A stretch of DNA of 64,000 bases from Actinomyces johnsonii (GCF_006546835.1 NZ_VICB01000001.1:62001-126000), one strand, 5' to 3'; positions 25,410 through 34,970 are shown, counted from the first letter of the stretch. A program made the numbers and translations. Notes: a model not told the origin generated them from the letters alone.

Positions 25410-26306
25410 CTAGAGCGAGCGCTCCGCGGTCTCGACCACGTTGGCCAGCAGCAGGGCGCGGGTCATGGGCCCCACGCCACCGGGGTTGGGCGAGAGCCAG
25501 GAGGCCACCTCGTCGACGCCGTCGGCGACGTCGCCGGCGATGCGGCCCTTGCCGGTGGCCGGGTCGACGACGCGCGAGACGCCCACGTCCAGGACGACGG
25601 CTCCGGGGGCCACCATTTCCGGGGTGATGATGCCGGGGCTGCCGGCCGCGGAGATGACGACGTCGGCCCGGCGCACGTGGTCGGCCAGGTCCGTAGTGCC
25701 GGTGTGGCAGATGTCGACGGTGGCGTTAACGTCCTTGCGCCCCAGGAGCAGGCCGATAGAGCGTCCCACCGTGACGCCGCGGCCGACGACGCACACGTTG
25801 CGGCCGGCCAGGTCGATGCCGTGGCGCTCCATGAGCTCGATGCAGCCGCGCGGCGTGCAGGGCAGGGGCGAGTCGATGGGGCCCGAGGCCCGCAGCACCA
25901 GGCGCCCCAGGTTGGTGGGGTGCAGGCCGTCGGCGTCCTTGGCCGGGTCAACGCGCTCCAGGATGGCGTTGGTGTCCACGTCCGCCGGCAGCGGGAGCTG
26001 GACGATGTAGCCGGTGCAGGCGTCATCCGCATTGAGGCGGTCGACGGCGGCCTCCACCTCGGCCTGGGTGGCGGTGGCCGGCAGGTCCTCGCGGATGGAG
26101 AGGATGCCGACCTCGGCGCAGTCGGTGTGCTTGCCGGCGACGTACTTGACGCTGCCGGGGTCCTCCCCCACCAGGACCGTGCCCAGGCCGGGGGTGACGC
26201 CGCGCTCGCGCAGCGCCGCGACTCGCTCGGCGAGCTCGGCCTTGAGGGCTGCGGCCGTGGCCTTGCCATCCAGGACCCGGGCGGGCCCGTCCCAGGGGGC
26301 CCTCAC
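25410..26306 (-). CDS. folD: Bifunctional methylene-THF dehydrogenase / methenyl-THF cyclohydrolase
   Basis: It interconverts 5,10-methylene-THF and 10-formyl-THF in the cytoplasm. The 298-residue product has the two-domain FolD fold: the substrate motif [17 protein letters not shown] (catalytic Lys in VAGKH), the QLPLPADVD segment with its conserved Asp, and NADP-binding [17 protein letters not shown]. Its ATG overlaps the glyA stop by 4 bases, so it forms a C1 unit with SHMT, which supplies the methylene-THF it oxidises. About 10 extra residues ([10 protein letters not shown]) precede the normal start. Confidence 0.95.
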   Translation of the reverse strand: MRAPWDGPARVLDGKATAAALKAELAERVAALRERGVTPGLGTVLVGEDPGSVKYVAGKHTDCAEVGILSIREDLPATATQAEVEAAVDRLNADDACTGYIVQLPLPADVDTNAILERVDPAKDADGLHPTNLGRLVLRASGPIDSPLPCTPRGCIELMERHGIDLAGRNVCVVGRGVTVGRSIGLLLGRKDVNATVDICHTGTTDLADHVRRADVVISAAGSPGIITPEMVAPGAVVLDVGVSRVVDPATGKGRIAGDVADGVDEVASWLSPNPGGVGPMTRALLLANVVETAERSL

Positions 26307-27613
26307 TGGGCCAGCCCCGGGTAGAGGGGGAAGGCGTCGGTCAGGGCGCGCACACGGCCGCGCAGGGCGGCCAGGGTCTCGTCGTCGGCGGTGCCGGCGG
26401 CTCCGTGGATGAGGGTGGTGGCAATGATGTCGGCGACCTCGGTGAACTCGGCGTCACCGAAGCCGCGGGTGGCCAGGGCGGGGGTGCCGATGCGCAGACC
26501 GGAGGTCACGCGCGGGGGGCGCGGGTCGAAGGGGACAGCGTTGCGGTTGACCGTGATGCCAGCGGTGTGAAGGAGGTCCTCGGCCTGCTGGCCGTCCAGG
26601 GAGGAGTCGCGCAGGTCGACCAGCACCAGGTGGACGTCGGTGCCGCCGGTAACGAGGCTGACGCCGGCGGCGCGCACGTCGTCGGCCCCCAGGCGCTCGG
26701 CGATGATGGCGGCGCCGCGCACGGTGCGCTCCTGGCGCTCGCGGAACTCCTCAGTGCCGGCGATCTTCATGGCCACGGCCTTGGCGGCGATGACGTGCAT
26801 GAGGGGGCCGCCCTGCTGGCCGGGGAAGACGGCCGAGTTGAGCTTCTTGCCCCACTGCTCGGCGCGGCTGGACAGGAGCATGCCGGAGCGGGGGCCGCCC
26901 AGGGTCTTGTGAACGGTGGTGGACACGACGTCGGCGTGCGGGACGGGGTTGGGGTGCAGGCCGGCGGCCACCAGCCCGGCGAAGTGGGCCATGTCCACCC
27001 ACAGAGCGGCGCCGACCTCGTCGGCGATGGCGCGGAAGGCGGCGAAGTCGAGGTGGCGGGGGTAGGCCGACCATCCGGCGATGATGACCGTGGGGCGCTC
27101 GCGCAGGGCGGCTTCGCGCACCTGGTCCATCTCGATGCGCATGGTGGTCTCGTCGACGCCGTAGGCGGTGGCGTTGTAGTTCTTGCCGGAGAAGTTGATC
27201 TTCATGCCGTGGGTGAGGTGGCCGCCGTGGGCCAGGGACAGGCCCAGGAGGGTGTCGCCGGGGGTGGCCAGGGCGTGGAGGACGGCGGCGTTGGCCTGGG
27301 CCCCGGAGTGGGGCTGGACGTTGGCCCACTCGGCGTCAAAGACGGCCTTGGCGCGCTCGATGGCCAGGGACTCGGCGACGTCGACGACCTCGCAGCCGCC
27401 GTAATAGCGGCGCCCGGGGTAGCCCTCGGCGTACTTGTTGGTCAGGACCGAGCCCTGACACTCCAGGACGGCCCGGGGAACGAAGTTCTCCGAGGCGATC
27501 ATCTCCAGGGTCTCGCGCTGGCGGGCGAGCTCGCCGGTGAGGACCTCGGCGATGTCCGGGTCGAGCTCGGCCAGGGGCTGGTTCAGGGACGGGGTGACGG
27601 CTTGCGCGGTCAT
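26303..27613 (-). CDS. glyA: Serine hydroxymethyltransferase
   Basis: A PLP enzyme converting serine and THF to glycine and methylene-THF. The 436-residue product has the N-terminal [13 protein letters not shown] motif, [10 protein letters not shown], the cofactor segment [11 protein letters not shown] and the PLP lysine in [18 protein letters not shown] 27613 (MTAQAV) with GGAGAG just upstream is chosen over the longer frame from 27763. It is the first gene of the glyA-folD unit. The 235 bases upstream separate it from the Mrf gene and hold no recognised riboswitch. Confidence 0.95.
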   Translation of the reverse strand: MTAQAVTPSLNQPLAELDPDIAEVLTGELARQRETLEMIASENFVPRAVLECQGSVLTNKYAEGYPGRRYYGGCEVVDVAESLAIERAKAVFDAEWANVQPHSGAQANAAVLHALATPGDTLLGLSLAHGGHLTHGMKINFSGKNYNATAYGVDETTMRIEMDQVREAALRERPTVIIAGWSAYPRHLDFAAFRAIADEVGAALWVDMAHFAGLVAAGLHPNPVPHADVVSTTVHKTLGGPRSGMLLSSRAEQWGKKLNSAVFPGQQGGPLMHVIAAKAVAMKIAGTEEFRERQERTVRGAAIIAERLGADDVRAAGVSLVTGGTDVHLVLVDLRDSSLDGQQAEDLLHTAGITVNRNAVPFDPRPPRVTSGLRIGTPALATRGFGDAEFTEVADIIATTLIHGAAGTADDETLAALRGRVRALTDAFPLYPGLAQ

Positions 27614-27848
27614 GTCTCTCCTCGGGTGTGGGGCGCACGCTGTGCCGTGGCAGGCGGCCGTGCGCGCGCTGGTAGGCGATCCGCGGCCCAGGCGGGCGAC
27701 CCCGGAGTCGTGTTCGTGCCGCTCCCCGGTGGTGATCCACCCGGCGCCAGTCGCGACGGACATAGCCTAACGCGTCGGGTCCGCTGGGCACCTCGTGCGG
27801 CTGCGTACGTCTGCGTGTGTCCATGCGCGCCTGAGCACTCGGACGGTC

Positions 27849-29063
27849 TCACTCCTCCTGGCCGAACCAATCGCCCAGGCCGTCGTCGGCGCCGATCCAG
27901 GCCAGGGCCTGGGCCATTTCCTCGGGGCGCAGGAGGATCCGGCCGAAGGCGCGGCGCACCTGCTCGCGCATGCGCTCATCGCCGATGCCGGTGACCACGA
28001 GGTGGCAGCGGGGCTCACCGGAGGCGCGAGCGGCGGTGCCGTCGGCAGGGGCGACCGGCACATCGGCCCAGGTTCCAGCATCGCCGACGCTGAGGGCACC
28101 TCCGGCGACCTCCCAGGTGCAGACCCGGCCGGGACGGCTGGGCAGCCAGAAGCAGCCGCGAGCGCATAGGCCCTGGCCGGCGAGGTCGACGACGAGGGCG
28201 CGCAGGCGCCCGGGGTGGAAGGGCAGGGCAGCGCTGAGGTCGAGGGTCCACACGCCGTGGTCGTCGGGGCCGCCCCAGGCGCTGGTGGTAGCGGGATGGA
28301 TGCGACTCAGGGAGGCCGAGGCGTCGTGGGAGAGGCCGGTGAGGGTCTCCAGGAGGGGCGCGTCGAGCCCGGGGAGTAGCAGCGCGTCGTGGGGGCGCAG
28401 GTGCTCGATGAGGTCGGCCCCGGCGGGATCCTCGTCGCGTCCCAGGGCCAGGACGACGTCGGCGTAGCCGAGGTTGGCCAGGTGCACGGCGCCCGTGCAG
28501 CGGCAGTCGCCGGGGAAGGCGGCCAGCAGGCGGTGCTCGAGGAGCTCGTCCAAGGCGGTGGTGGCGTCCAGGACATGGGCGGCCCCGGCCAGTCTCACAC
28601 CGGTGCCGGCGAGGTCCTCGGCTAGGCGGGGCAGGAGGTGGGCGAGTTCGACGGCCGCTGGCAGGAGGATGACGGTGGTGCCGCCCGGGTCCTGGGCGGC
28701 ACGGTCCTCGGCGACGGCGACCAGGACCTCGCGCAGTGAGCAGGTGGGGCAGGTGAAGGGCATGGGGACGTCGAGGCGCACCGGGTCGTCGTCGAAGCCG
28801 TCGGCCGAGCTGTGGCTGACGAGGCAGACCAGATCGCCGCTGTCGTCACCGACGTCGCAGCCCTCCTCGTCCTCGTCGCCGCCATCTTCCTCGTCGAAGT
28901 GGAAGCCGGCGCGGATGACGACGGCGTCCTGGCCGGCCAGGGAGAGGTCGACCAGGTCCAGCAGGGCAGGGTCGACGGCGCCGATGAGGGACAGGGCGTG
29001 CCGGCCATCGGCATCAGTCCGGGTACCGGGGAGAGCGAAGAGGTCATCCGAGGGATCGGTCAC
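27849..29063 (-). CDS. mrf: Mrf-like COG0523 protein (ribosome-hibernation recruitment), no P-loop
   Basis: A 404-residue CobW/COG0523 relative. It has a [10 protein letters not shown] motif (C105, C108) where the family has its metal-binding CxCC. The C-terminal CobW domain is [19 protein letters not shown] followed by [20 protein letters not shown], and the end GDWFGQEE recalls mycobacterial Mrf (Rv0106-type), which recruits the hibernation factor to zinc-free ribosomes. No Gly-x-x-Gly-Lys-Thr P-loop is present, so GTPase activity is doubtful. An acidic stretch lies at 57-75. GTG 29063 has GGAGG five bases upstream and is preferred over GTG 29090. It diverges from the alternative ribosomal genes across a shared Zur-like site. 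Confidence 0.78.
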   Translation of the reverse strand: MTDPSDDLFALPGTRTDADGRHALSLIGAVDPALLDLVDLSLAGQDAVVIRAGFHFDEEDGGDEDEEGCDVGDDSGDLVCLVSHSSADGFDDDPVRLDVPMPFTCPTCSLREVLVAVAEDRAAQDPGGTTVILLPAAVELAHLLPRLAEDLAGTGVRLAGAAHVLDATTALDELLEHRLLAAFPGDCRCTGAVHLANLGYADVVLALGRDEDPAGADLIEHLRPHDALLLPGLDAPLLETLTGLSHDASASLSRIHPATTSAWGGPDDHGVWTLDLSAALPFHPGRLRALVVDLAGQGLCARGCFWLPSRPGRVCTWEVAGGALSVGDAGTWADVPVAPADGTAARASGEPRCHLVVTGIGDERMREQVRRAFGRILLRPEEMAQALAWIGADDGLGDWFGQEE

Positions 29064-29090
29064 GAGGTCCTCCAGCAGAGTTGACGACAC

Positions 29091-29105
29091 TGAGAATCAT
29101 TCTTA
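29091..29105. promoter_or_regulatory. Zur-box-like palindrome
   Basis: TGAGAATCATTCTTA is a 15-bp palindrome with one mismatched pair around a central C. It fits the actinobacterial Zur consensus (TGAAAATGATTTTCA-like). It sits 27 bases before the GTG of the Mrf gene and 13 bases before the ATG of rpmB, so one bound repressor could block both promoters. TATAT/TATC sequence immediately to its right is a possible rpmB -10. Confidence 0.8.
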
Positions 29106-29118
29106 TATCATGCTCGTC

Positions 29119-29358
29119 ATGACAACCTACTGCCAAGTCACGGGAGCCCGGCCGGTCTTCGGCCGCTCCGTCTCCCACTCGCACCGGCGCACACCGCGGC
29201 GCTGGGACCCCAATCTGCAGCGCAAGCGCTACTGGGTGCCGTCGCTGGGGCGCACCGTGCGTCTGACGGTATCCGCCAAGGGCATCCGCACGATCGACAA
29301 GCTGGGCATCGACGTCGTCGTGGCCCAAATGCTGGCCCGAGGGGAGAAGCTGTCATGA
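29119..29358 (+). CDS. rpmB: 50S ribosomal protein L28, zinc-independent paralogue
   Basis: The 79-residue product begins [25 protein letters not shown], the classic L28 start, and continues with [13 protein letters not shown]. It lacks the paired CxxC zinc ligands, having a single Cys, so it is the C-minus form used under zinc limitation. No Shine-Dalgarno precedes ATG 29119, and only 13 bases separate it from the Zur-like box; a second in-frame ATG lies at 29110. The mRNA may be leaderless. Its TGA overlaps the rpmG ATG. Confidence 0.9.
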   Translation: MTTYCQVTGARPVFGRSVSHSHRRTPRRWDPNLQRKRYWVPSLGRTVRLTVSAKGIRTIDKLGIDVVVAQMLARGEKLS

Positions 29359-29528
29359 GCGGCGCCAAAGGGAAGGACCTGCGGCCGATCATCAAGATGG
29401 TCTCCACCGCGGGCACAGGGCACACCTACGTCACCCGCAAGAACCGCCGCAACACCCCCGACCGGCTGGTACTGCGCAAGTTCGACCCGGTGGTGCGCCG
29501 GCACGTGGAGTACAAGGAGTCGCGCTGA
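29355..29528 (+). CDS. rpmG: 50S ribosomal protein L33, zinc-independent paralogue
   Basis: The 57-residue product reads [20 protein letters not shown] then [20 protein letters not shown], matching L33 ([22 protein letters not shown]). It has no cysteine, whereas zinc-binding L33 has four, so it is the C-minus paralogue. The ATG overlaps the rpmB stop (ATGA) and its own TGA overlaps the rpsN start (TGATG), giving tightly coupled synthesis within the zinc-starvation cluster. GGGGAGAAG lies just upstream. Confidence 0.93.
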   Translation: MSGAKGKDLRPIIKMVSTAGTGHTYVTRKNRRNTPDRLVLRKFDPVVRRHVEYKESR

Positions 29529-29833
29529 TGGCCAAGAAGTCCAAGATCGCCGCCGAGCTGCGGCGCCGGGAGGTGGTGGCCCGCTACGCCGAGCGCCGGG
29601 CCGAACTCAAGCGGGCCTCAGTGAACCCCCACCTGAGCCAGGCCGAGCGCGACGAGGCGATGGCGGCACTGCACGCGCTGCCCCGGGACGCCTCCCCCAC
29701 CCGCCTGCGCCGCCGCGACGCGGTCGATGGGCGCCCGCGCGGGCACCTGCGCGTCACCGGAACCTCCCGGGTGCGCTTCCGCCAGATGGCGCTGCGCGGC
29801 GAGCTGCCGGGCATCGTCAAGTCCTCCTGGTAG
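29528..29833 (+). CDS. rpsN: 30S ribosomal protein S14, long zinc-independent form
   Basis: The 101-residue length is that of the long S14 type, which lacks the zinc ribbon of the 61-residue form. [20 protein letters not shown] and the C-terminal [24 protein letters not shown] are diagnostic. No cysteines are present. It starts within the rpmG stop (TGATG). Long S14 beside C-minus L28 and L33 is the standard Zur-controlled arrangement in actinobacteria. Confidence 0.95.
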   Translation: MAKKSKIAAELRRREVVARYAERRAELKRASVNPHLSQAERDEAMAALHALPRDASPTRLRRRDAVDGRPRGHLRVTGTSRVRFRQMALRGELPGIVKSSW

Positions 29834-29837
29834 CCGG

Positions 29838-29860
29838 GCGGGCTCAGCCACGGAGCCCGC
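29838..29860 (+). terminator. Hairpin between rpsN and rpmE2
   Basis: GCGGGCT and AGCCCGC (29838-29844 and 29854-29860) pair across a 9-base loop just after the rpsN stop. Without a T-run it may only attenuate read-through into rpmE2 and rpmJ, or rpmE2 may have its own promoter in the following 90 bases. No second Zur-like box was found there. Confidence 0.4.
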
Positions 29861-29952
29861 GATCGCCAGGCGGCGAGGCCCGCCGCGGCCACCCATTCTC
29901 ACAGCACCCACCAATACCGACCACCCCAATCACCCATATCCGAGGAGCTCTC

Positions 29953-30204
29953 ATGCGCCCGGGGATCCACCCCAGCTACCAGCCCATCGTCTTTCGCGAT
30001 AAGTCGGCCGGCTTCGCCTTCCTGACCCGTTCGACTCTGACGTCGTCGGAGACCATCGAGTGGGAGGACGGCAACACCTACCCGGTCTACGACGTCGATG
30101 TCTCTAGCGCCTCGCACCCGTTCTGGACCGGCCAGGGCCGCATCCTGGACACGGCCGGTCGGGTGGAGAAGTTCGAGCGCCGCTACGGCAAGCGGACGCG
30201 CTAG
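29953..30204 (+). CDS. rpmE2: 50S ribosomal protein L31, type B (zinc-independent)
   Basis: The 83-residue protein begins [20 protein letters not shown] and ends with [25 protein letters not shown], the type B L31 signature. The four zinc-binding cysteines of type A are absent, and there is no Cys at all. AGGAG lies 7 bases before the ATG (GAGGAGCTCTC). It follows rpsN by 119 bases and precedes rpmJ by 63. Confidence 0.95.
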   Translation: MRPGIHPSYQPIVFRDKSAGFAFLTRSTLTSSETIEWEDGNTYPVYDVDVSSASHPFWTGQGRILDTAGRVEKFERRYGKRTR

Positions 30205-30267
30205 TCGCGCAGGCAGGCCCCACGCCCGGACATCGCAGTACAGGAAGAGAGAGTTAAGGAGTCACTC

Positions 30268-30390
30268 ATGAAGGTTCGCGCCTCGATCCGGTCCCTGGCC
30301 AAGCAGCCGGGCTCCAAGGTGGTCCGACGCCGCGGTCACACCTACGTCATCAACAAGAAGAATCCCCGCCTCAAGGCCCGTCAGGGCTGA
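30268..30390 (+). CDS. rpmJ: 50S ribosomal protein L36, zinc-independent paralogue
   Basis: The 40-residue product [20 protein letters not shown]... [14 protein letters not shown] is L36 with the CxxC and Cys/His ligands replaced ([15 protein letters not shown]), the C-minus form. AAGGAG lies 8 bases before the ATG. It is the last gene of the zinc-starvation ribosomal cluster and is followed by a strong terminator. Confidence 0.94.
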   Translation: MKVRASIRSLAKQPGSKVVRRRGHTYVINKKNPRLKARQG

Positions 30391-30414
30391 TCGGTCGAGG
30401 CCAGTACCCCCACC

Positions 30415-30458
30415 GGGCCGGGATGCGCAGCAGCGCGCATCCCGGCCCTTCCTTTCCT
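30415..30458 (+). terminator. Terminator of the alternative ribosomal protein cluster
   Basis: GGGCCGGGATGCGC (30415-30428) pairs perfectly with its complement (30435-30448) over a 6-base loop, followed by TTCCTTTCCT. It closes the rpmB-rpmJ unit 25 bases after the rpmJ stop. Confidence 0.9.
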
Positions 30459-30679
30459 CAGTATCGACGCCGGTCGACAAAGAATGCCCAGTACTTCAAC
30501 CGTAAGCACCACATTCCCGCAATGAAGCGGAAAACCGAGGAGGAGAACACTCCCCCACGCTGTCACCGATCGACCGGAAATATTCATGTAACACGCAAGG
30601 CATTGCCTATAAGCGTTCGTCACACGCGGACAAGCTCGCGCTTATGCGCCCGCTCCGAACCGTCTCTGGGAGAAGCCCG
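30459..30679 (+). promoter_or_regulatory. Control region of the urease operon
   Basis: No gene is seen between the ribosomal cluster terminator and ureA. The stretch is AT-richer than its neighbours around 30470-30620. A TATAAG at 30608-30613 could be a -10, with a poor TTCATG 19 bases upstream. Three GTNAC half-sites (30562, 30588, 30619) recall GlnR-type nitrogen control, but their spacing does not fit a clean GlnR box. GGGAGAAG precedes the ureA ATG. Confidence 0.35.
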
Positions 30680-30994
30680 ATGCACCTCACTCCTCGTGAG
30701 CAGGAGAAGCTACTCATCGTCGTCGCCGCAGACCTGGCACGAAGACGCAAGGACAGAGGGATCCGGCTCAACCACCCCGAGGCAGTCGCCTACATCACCG
30801 CTGAGATCCTCGAAGGAGCCCGAGAGGGGCGCACCGTCTCCGACCTCATGGCCTATGGCACCACCCTGCTGACCCGCGAGGACGTCATGGAGGGGGTCCC
30901 CGAGATGATCCGCGCGGTCCAGGTGGAGGCGACCTTCCCCGACGGGACCAAGCTCGTCTCCGTCCACGACCCGATTCGCAGGAGGCTGTCATGA
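30680..30994 (+). CDS. ureA: Urease subunit gamma
   Basis: The 104-residue smallest urease subunit. [23 protein letters not shown] and [28 protein letters not shown] are near-invariant in UreA. ATG 30680 with GGGAGAAG upstream is chosen over the frame start at 30644, giving the usual length of about 100. Its stop overlaps the ureB ATG by 4 bases. With UreB and UreC it forms the (alpha-beta-gamma)3 nickel enzyme hydrolysing urea to ammonia and carbamate, raising local pH. Confidence 0.97.
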   Translation: MHLTPREQEKLLIVVAADLARRRKDRGIRLNHPEAVAYITAEILEGAREGRTVSDLMAYGTTLLTREDVMEGVPEMIRAVQVEATFPDGTKLVSVHDPIRRRLS

Positions 30995-31302
30995 TCCCGG
31001 GCATGTACCGGCTCGCGAGCGGCACCATCACCATCAACGAGGACCGCCCCACCGTCGACCTCGACGTCCTCAACACCGGGGACCGCCCCATTCAGGTCGG
31101 CTCGCACTTCCATTTCGCCGAGGTCAACTCCGCGCTGTCCTTCGACCGGCAGGCCGCTCGCGGTTTCCGCCTCGATATTCCCGCCGGAACCGCCGTTCGC
31201 TTCGAGCCGGGCGACTCCAGGCCAGTCCACCTGGTGGCACTGGCCGGAGCGCGGAGGGTCTTCGGGCTGGCAGGCAAGACGAACGGACCCATCCAGGGCT
31301 GA
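30991..31302 (+). CDS. ureB: Urease subunit beta
   Basis: The 103-residue protein has the UreB hallmarks [37 protein letters not shown] and the C-terminal RRVFGLAG. It overlaps ureA by 4 bases (ATGA) and ends 17 bases before ureC. It is a structural subunit that covers the active-site flap region of UreC. Confidence 0.97.
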   Translation: MIPGMYRLASGTITINEDRPTVDLDVLNTGDRPIQVGSHFHFAEVNSALSFDRQAARGFRLDIPAGTAVRFEPGDSRPVHLVALAGARRVFGLAGKTNGPIQG

Positions 31303-31319
31303 GAGCACAGGAGCACACC

Positions 31320-33032
31320 ATGAGCAAGGAACTCAGCCGTCGGGAGCATGCTGCCCTGTACGGCCCCACCACCGGGGACGCCGTCCGTCTGGCCGACACC
31401 GACCTCTTCGCCCAGATCGAGTGGGACCTGACCCATCGTGGCGACGAGGCCGTCTTCGGAGGCGGCAAGGTCATCCGCGACGGCATGGGCCACAATGGCC
31501 AGCGCACGCGAGACGAGGGCATTCCCGACACCGTCATCACCAATGCGATCATCATCGACTACACCGGCGTCTACAAGGCCGACGTCGCCATCCGCGACGG
31601 CGTCATCAGCGCCATCGGCGCCGCAGGCAACCCGGACATCATGGACGACATCGATATCGTCATCGGCACATCCACGGAGGTGATCGCCGGGGAGCACCGC
31701 ATCCTGACGGCCGGAGGCATCGACTCTCACATTCACTTCATCTCCCCCACCCAGGTCGCCACCGCCCTGGCCTCAGGTGTGACCACCATGATCGGAGGGG
31801 GGACGGGCCCCGCCGATGGCACCAACGCCACCACGATCACGCCCGGGGCCTGGAACCTGGCCCGCATGCTCCAGGCCGTCGAGGACTTCCCGATGAATAT
31901 CGGTCTGCTGGCCAAGGGCCACGCCTCCGCCCGGGAGCCGCTGGCCGAGCAGCTGCGCGCCGGAGCGGTCGGCTTCAAGATCCACGAGGATTGGGGCGCC
32001 ACACACGCGGTCATCGACGAGGCGCTCAAGGTCGCCGACGAGTTCGACGTGCAGGTCGCCATCCACACCGACACGCTCAACGAGTGCGGTTTCGTGGAGG
32101 ACACCCGCCGCGCCATCGGCGGACGGGTCATTCACACCTTCCACACCGAGGGCGCGGGCGGCGGCCATGCACCGGACATCATCACCCTGGCACAGGACCC
32201 CAACATCCTGCCGTCCTCGACCAATCCGACACTGCCCTTCACACGCAACACCGCCGAGGAGCACCTCGACATGCTCATGGTGTGCCACCACCTCAACCCC
32301 GCCATCCCGGAGGACGTCGCCTTCGCGGACTCGCGCATCCGCCCGGAGACGATCGCTGCCGAGGACGTTCTGCACGACCTGGGCGTGTTCTCCATGACGT
32401 CGTCGGACTCCCAGGCCATGGGGCGCGTCGGTGAGGTCGTCATCCGCACCTGGCAGGTGGCCGACCAGATGAAGAAGGCGCGCGGCAAGCTCGCCGGGGA
32501 CCCGGAGGGCGGCGACAACCTGCGCATCAAGCGCTACGTGTCGAAGTACACGATCAACCCAGCCCGCACCAACGGGATCGCCGAGGTCGTGGGCAGCGTG
32601 GAGGTGGGCAAGTGGGCGGACCTGGTGCTGTGGGATCCCGCCTTCTTCGGGGTCAAACCGAACCTGGTCCTCAAGGGAGGCCAGATCGCCTCGGCGGTCA
32701 TGGGGGACGCCAACGCCTCGATCCCCACCCCCGAGCCCACACTCATGCGCCCCATGTTCGGCGGCTACGGGGCGGCACCGGCGTCGAACTCGATCACCTT
32801 CATGTCCCAGGCCGCCATCGAGGCAGGAGTGCCCCAGAGCCTGGGGCTGCGCAAGAAGATCCGTCCGGCCCGCGGGGTCAGGCGGCTGACGAAGGCGGAC
32901 ATGGCCTTCAACGACGCCACTCCGGCGCTCACCGTCGATCCCGAGACCTACGAGGTCAGGGTCGACGGCGAGAAGGTCACCTGCGAGCCCGCCGAGGTCC
33001 TCGCCTTGGCCCAGCGCTACTTCCTGTTCTGA
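31320..33032 (+). CDS. ureC: Urease subunit alpha (catalytic)
   Basis: The 570-residue catalytic subunit. Nickel ligands and catalytic residues are intact: H137 and H139 (DSHIHF), carbamylated K220 ([10 protein letters not shown]), H249 (AIHTD), H275 ([15 protein letters not shown]), D363 (SSDSQAMGR), and the flap Cys322-His323 in MVCHHL. These match the Klebsiella enzyme with a shift of three. AGGAG precedes the ATG. It should form an active Ni enzyme once loaded by UreE, UreF, UreG and UreD encoded downstream. No nickel importer gene is present in the window. Confidence 0.98.
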   Translation: MSKELSRREHAALYGPTTGDAVRLADTDLFAQIEWDLTHRGDEAVFGGGKVIRDGMGHNGQRTRDEGIPDTVITNAIIIDYTGVYKADVAIRDGVISAIGAAGNPDIMDDIDIVIGTSTEVIAGEHRILTAGGIDSHIHFISPTQVATALASGVTTMIGGGTGPADGTNATTITPGAWNLARMLQAVEDFPMNIGLLAKGHASAREPLAEQLRAGAVGFKIHEDWGATHAVIDEALKVADEFDVQVAIHTDTLNECGFVEDTRRAIGGRVIHTFHTEGAGGGHAPDIITLAQDPNILPSSTNPTLPFTRNTAEEHLDMLMVCHHLNPAIPEDVAFADSRIRPETIAAEDVLHDLGVFSMTSSDSQAMGRVGEVVIRTWQVADQMKKARGKLAGDPEGGDNLRIKRYVSKYTINPARTNGIAEVVGSVEVGKWADLVLWDPAFFGVKPNLVLKGGQIASAVMGDANASIPTPEPTLMRPMFGGYGAAPASNSITFMSQAAIEAGVPQSLGLRKKIRPARGVRRLTKADMAFNDATPALTVDPETYEVRVDGEKVTCEPAEVLALAQRYFLF

Positions 33033-33052
33033 CCCCTCATCCTGGAGCCTTC

Positions 33053-33544
33053 ATGATTATCGAGTCCATCGCAGGCAATATCCACGATTTCTCCCCCGAG
33101 GATCTCGAGGGCGTGCACGTCGAGAGTGTGATCCTCCCTCTGGCCGCCCTTACTAAACGCATCCAGCGAGTGCGCTCGGACCACGGCACCGAGCTCGGCA
33201 TCCGGCTCGCACCGGGAGCGCCGGACCTGCGCGAGGGAGACATTCTGCTTCGCAACGAACGCGGAATCGTCGTCGTGCGCCTGGAGCCCACCGATGTCCT
33301 CGTCATCGCGCCCGCCACGGTGCGCGAGATGGGGGTCGTCGCCCACAACCTGGGCAACCGGCACCTGCCTGCCCAGTTCTTCGGACCGGATGACCCCTTC
33401 CCGGGGCTTGAGGGACATGACGGCGTCATGGTCATCCAGTACGACCACACCGCCGAGCATTACCTGGAGCACCTGGGGGTGCGCCATGCGCGGATGGAGC
33501 GGTCCATGCCCGTCCCCTTCCGCCATGCCGAGCACACTCACTGA
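33053..33544 (+). CDS. ureE: Urease accessory protein UreE (nickel chaperone)
   Basis: The 163-residue metallochaperone delivers Ni to the UreG complex. It has an N-terminal peptide-binding domain and a C-terminal metal-binding domain containing ANNLGNRH-like VAHNLGNRHLPAQFF. A short His-containing tail (FRHAEHTH) replaces the long His-rich tail of some species. GGAG lies 6 bases before the ATG. Its last 20 bases overlap the ureF start at 33525. Confidence 0.93.
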   Translation: MIIESIAGNIHDFSPEDLEGVHVESVILPLAALTKRIQRVRSDHGTELGIRLAPGAPDLREGDILLRNERGIVVVRLEPTDVLVIAPATVREMGVVAHNLGNRHLPAQFFGPDDPFPGLEGHDGVMVIQYDHTAEHYLEHLGVRHARMERSMPVPFRHAEHTH

Positions 33545-34268
33545 CCCCTGCGCCTCGGAGTGGGGCGAGCCCGCGCGCTGGCAGCTCCCGCTGGCCCAGC
33601 TGTGCGACTCCGCACTGCCCACGGGCGCCTTCTCCCACTCCTTCGGGCTGGAAACCTATATCTGCGACGGCATCGTCGACGGCGAAGCATCCTTCGCGAC
33701 CTGGTTGCGCGCGCTCGTGTCCACCCAGCTGACCTTCTCCGAGGGACTGGGGCTGCGGCTGGCCTTCGAGGCGGTGGCGGCGGACGACTGGGAGGCGATC
33801 GCCCGCCTCGACGACCTCCTCGTGGCTCAGGCGGTGCCGATCCAGGTGCGCCGTGCCGGGGTGACGATGGGGCGGCGTCTGCTCACCATCGCTCGCCTGG
33901 CCCTGGAAGGCACCGACGGCGACAGGCTGCTGAGCCGCTACACGGCACTCGTGGACACGGAAGGCTGCTGCGCCCACCCCGCCATCGTGCTGGCGATCGC
34001 CGGCTACGCGCTCACGGCACCACCGGCGGCGGTCACGGCGGCGTACCTCCAGTCCAGTGTGATCTCACTGACGCAGAACGCCGTACGAGCCATCCCCCTG
34101 GGGCAGGACGCCGGTCAGCGCGCCATCGCCTCGGTACGCGACGACGTCCGCGCCGCGGTCAGGCGGATCGGGACTCTTGACGAGATGGATCTGGGGGCCG
34201 CCGCGCCCGGGATCGAGATCAGCCAGATGCGGCACGAGCGCCAGCGCGCCCGCATGTTCATGTCCTGA
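33525..34268 (+). CDS. ureF: Urease accessory protein UreF
   Basis: The 247-residue all-helical protein links UreD and UreG in the pre-activation complex. Recognisable segments are LPLAQLCDSALPTGAFSHSFGLE, VSLTQNAVRAIPLGQ-like SVISLTQNAVRAIPLGQ, and the C-terminal PGIEISQMRHERQRARMFMS. ATG 33525 lies inside the end of ureE in another frame, a 20-base overlap; the next candidate would remove conserved N-terminal residues. Stop to ureG start is 21 bases. Confidence 0.93.
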   Translation: MPSTLTDPCASEWGEPARWQLPLAQLCDSALPTGAFSHSFGLETYICDGIVDGEASFATWLRALVSTQLTFSEGLGLRLAFEAVAADDWEAIARLDDLLVAQAVPIQVRRAGVTMGRRLLTIARLALEGTDGDRLLSRYTALVDTEGCCAHPAIVLAIAGYALTAPPAAVTAAYLQSSVISLTQNAVRAIPLGQDAGQRAIASVRDDVRAAVRRIGTLDEMDLGAAAPGIEISQMRHERQRARMFMS

Positions 34269-34289
34269 AGAACTACTAAGGAGAAACTC

Positions 34290-34970
34290 ATGACAGCAAC
34301 AGCCAGCCGGACTCTCGCTGATAGTCCCGGAAAGCAGGCCGCCCGTTCCCAGCATCCCGGTCCGATTCGTATCGGGGTGGGCGGCCCGGTGGGGGCGGGT
34401 AAGACCCAGCTCATCGAGCGGGTCACCCGGGCCCTGAGCCGGGAGATCTCCATGGCCGCCGTCACCAATGACATCTACACGATCGAGGACGCCAAAATCC
34501 TCGCCGCTCAGGGGATCCTGCCGGTGGACCGCATCGTCGGGCTGGAGACCGGGGGCTGCCCGCACACCGCCATCCGCGAGGACACCTCCATGAACGAGGC
34601 GGCGATCGCCGAGCTGGTCGAGCGCCACCCCGACCTGGAGGTGGTGTTCGTGGAGTCGGGAGGCGACAACCTCTCGGCCACCTTCTCCCCCGAGCTCGTC
34701 GACTTCTCCATCTATATCATCGACGTGGCCCAGGGCGAGAAGATTCCTCGCAAGGCCGGTCAGGGGATGATCAAGTCCGACCTGTTCGTCATCAACAAGA
34801 CGGACCTGGCTCCTCACGTCGGCGCCGATCTGGCGGTCATGGAGGCCGATTCCAAGGTGTTCCGGGGTGACAGGCCCTTCTGCTTCACCAATCTCAAAAC
34901 CGATGAGGGCCTGGATCACGTCATCGAGTGGCTCCGCCACGACGTGCTCATGACGGATCTGGAGTCGTGA
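34290..34970 (+). CDS. ureG: Urease accessory GTPase UreG
   Basis: The 226-residue SIMIBI GTPase drives nickel insertion. The P-loop [11 protein letters not shown] (about 31-41), nickel-binding region ([11 protein letters not shown], the Cys-Pro-His motif), [19 protein letters not shown] and the [12 protein letters not shown] base-recognition motif are all present. AAGGAG lies 6 bases before the ATG. Its final bases overlap the ureD start (GTGA). Confidence 0.97.
   Translation: MTATASRTLADSPGKQAARSQHPGPIRIGVGGPVGAGKTQLIERVTRALSREISMAAVTNDIYTIEDAKILAAQGILPVDRIVGLETGGCPHTAIREDTSMNEAAIAELVERHPDLEVVFVESGGDNLSATFSPELVDFSIYIIDVAQGEKIPRKAGQGMIKSDLFVINKTDLAPHVGADLAVMEADSKVFRGDRPFCFTNLKTDEGLDHVIEWLRHDVLMTDLES

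Noticed and set aside
27614-27848. A riboswitch upstream of glyA
   Set aside because: No glycine, THF or SAM riboswitch core could be recognised by eye and the region is uniformly GC-rich.
29834-29952. A second Zur box in front of rpmE2
   Set aside because: CATTCTCA occurs, but there is no matching second half, so the site is not a palindrome.
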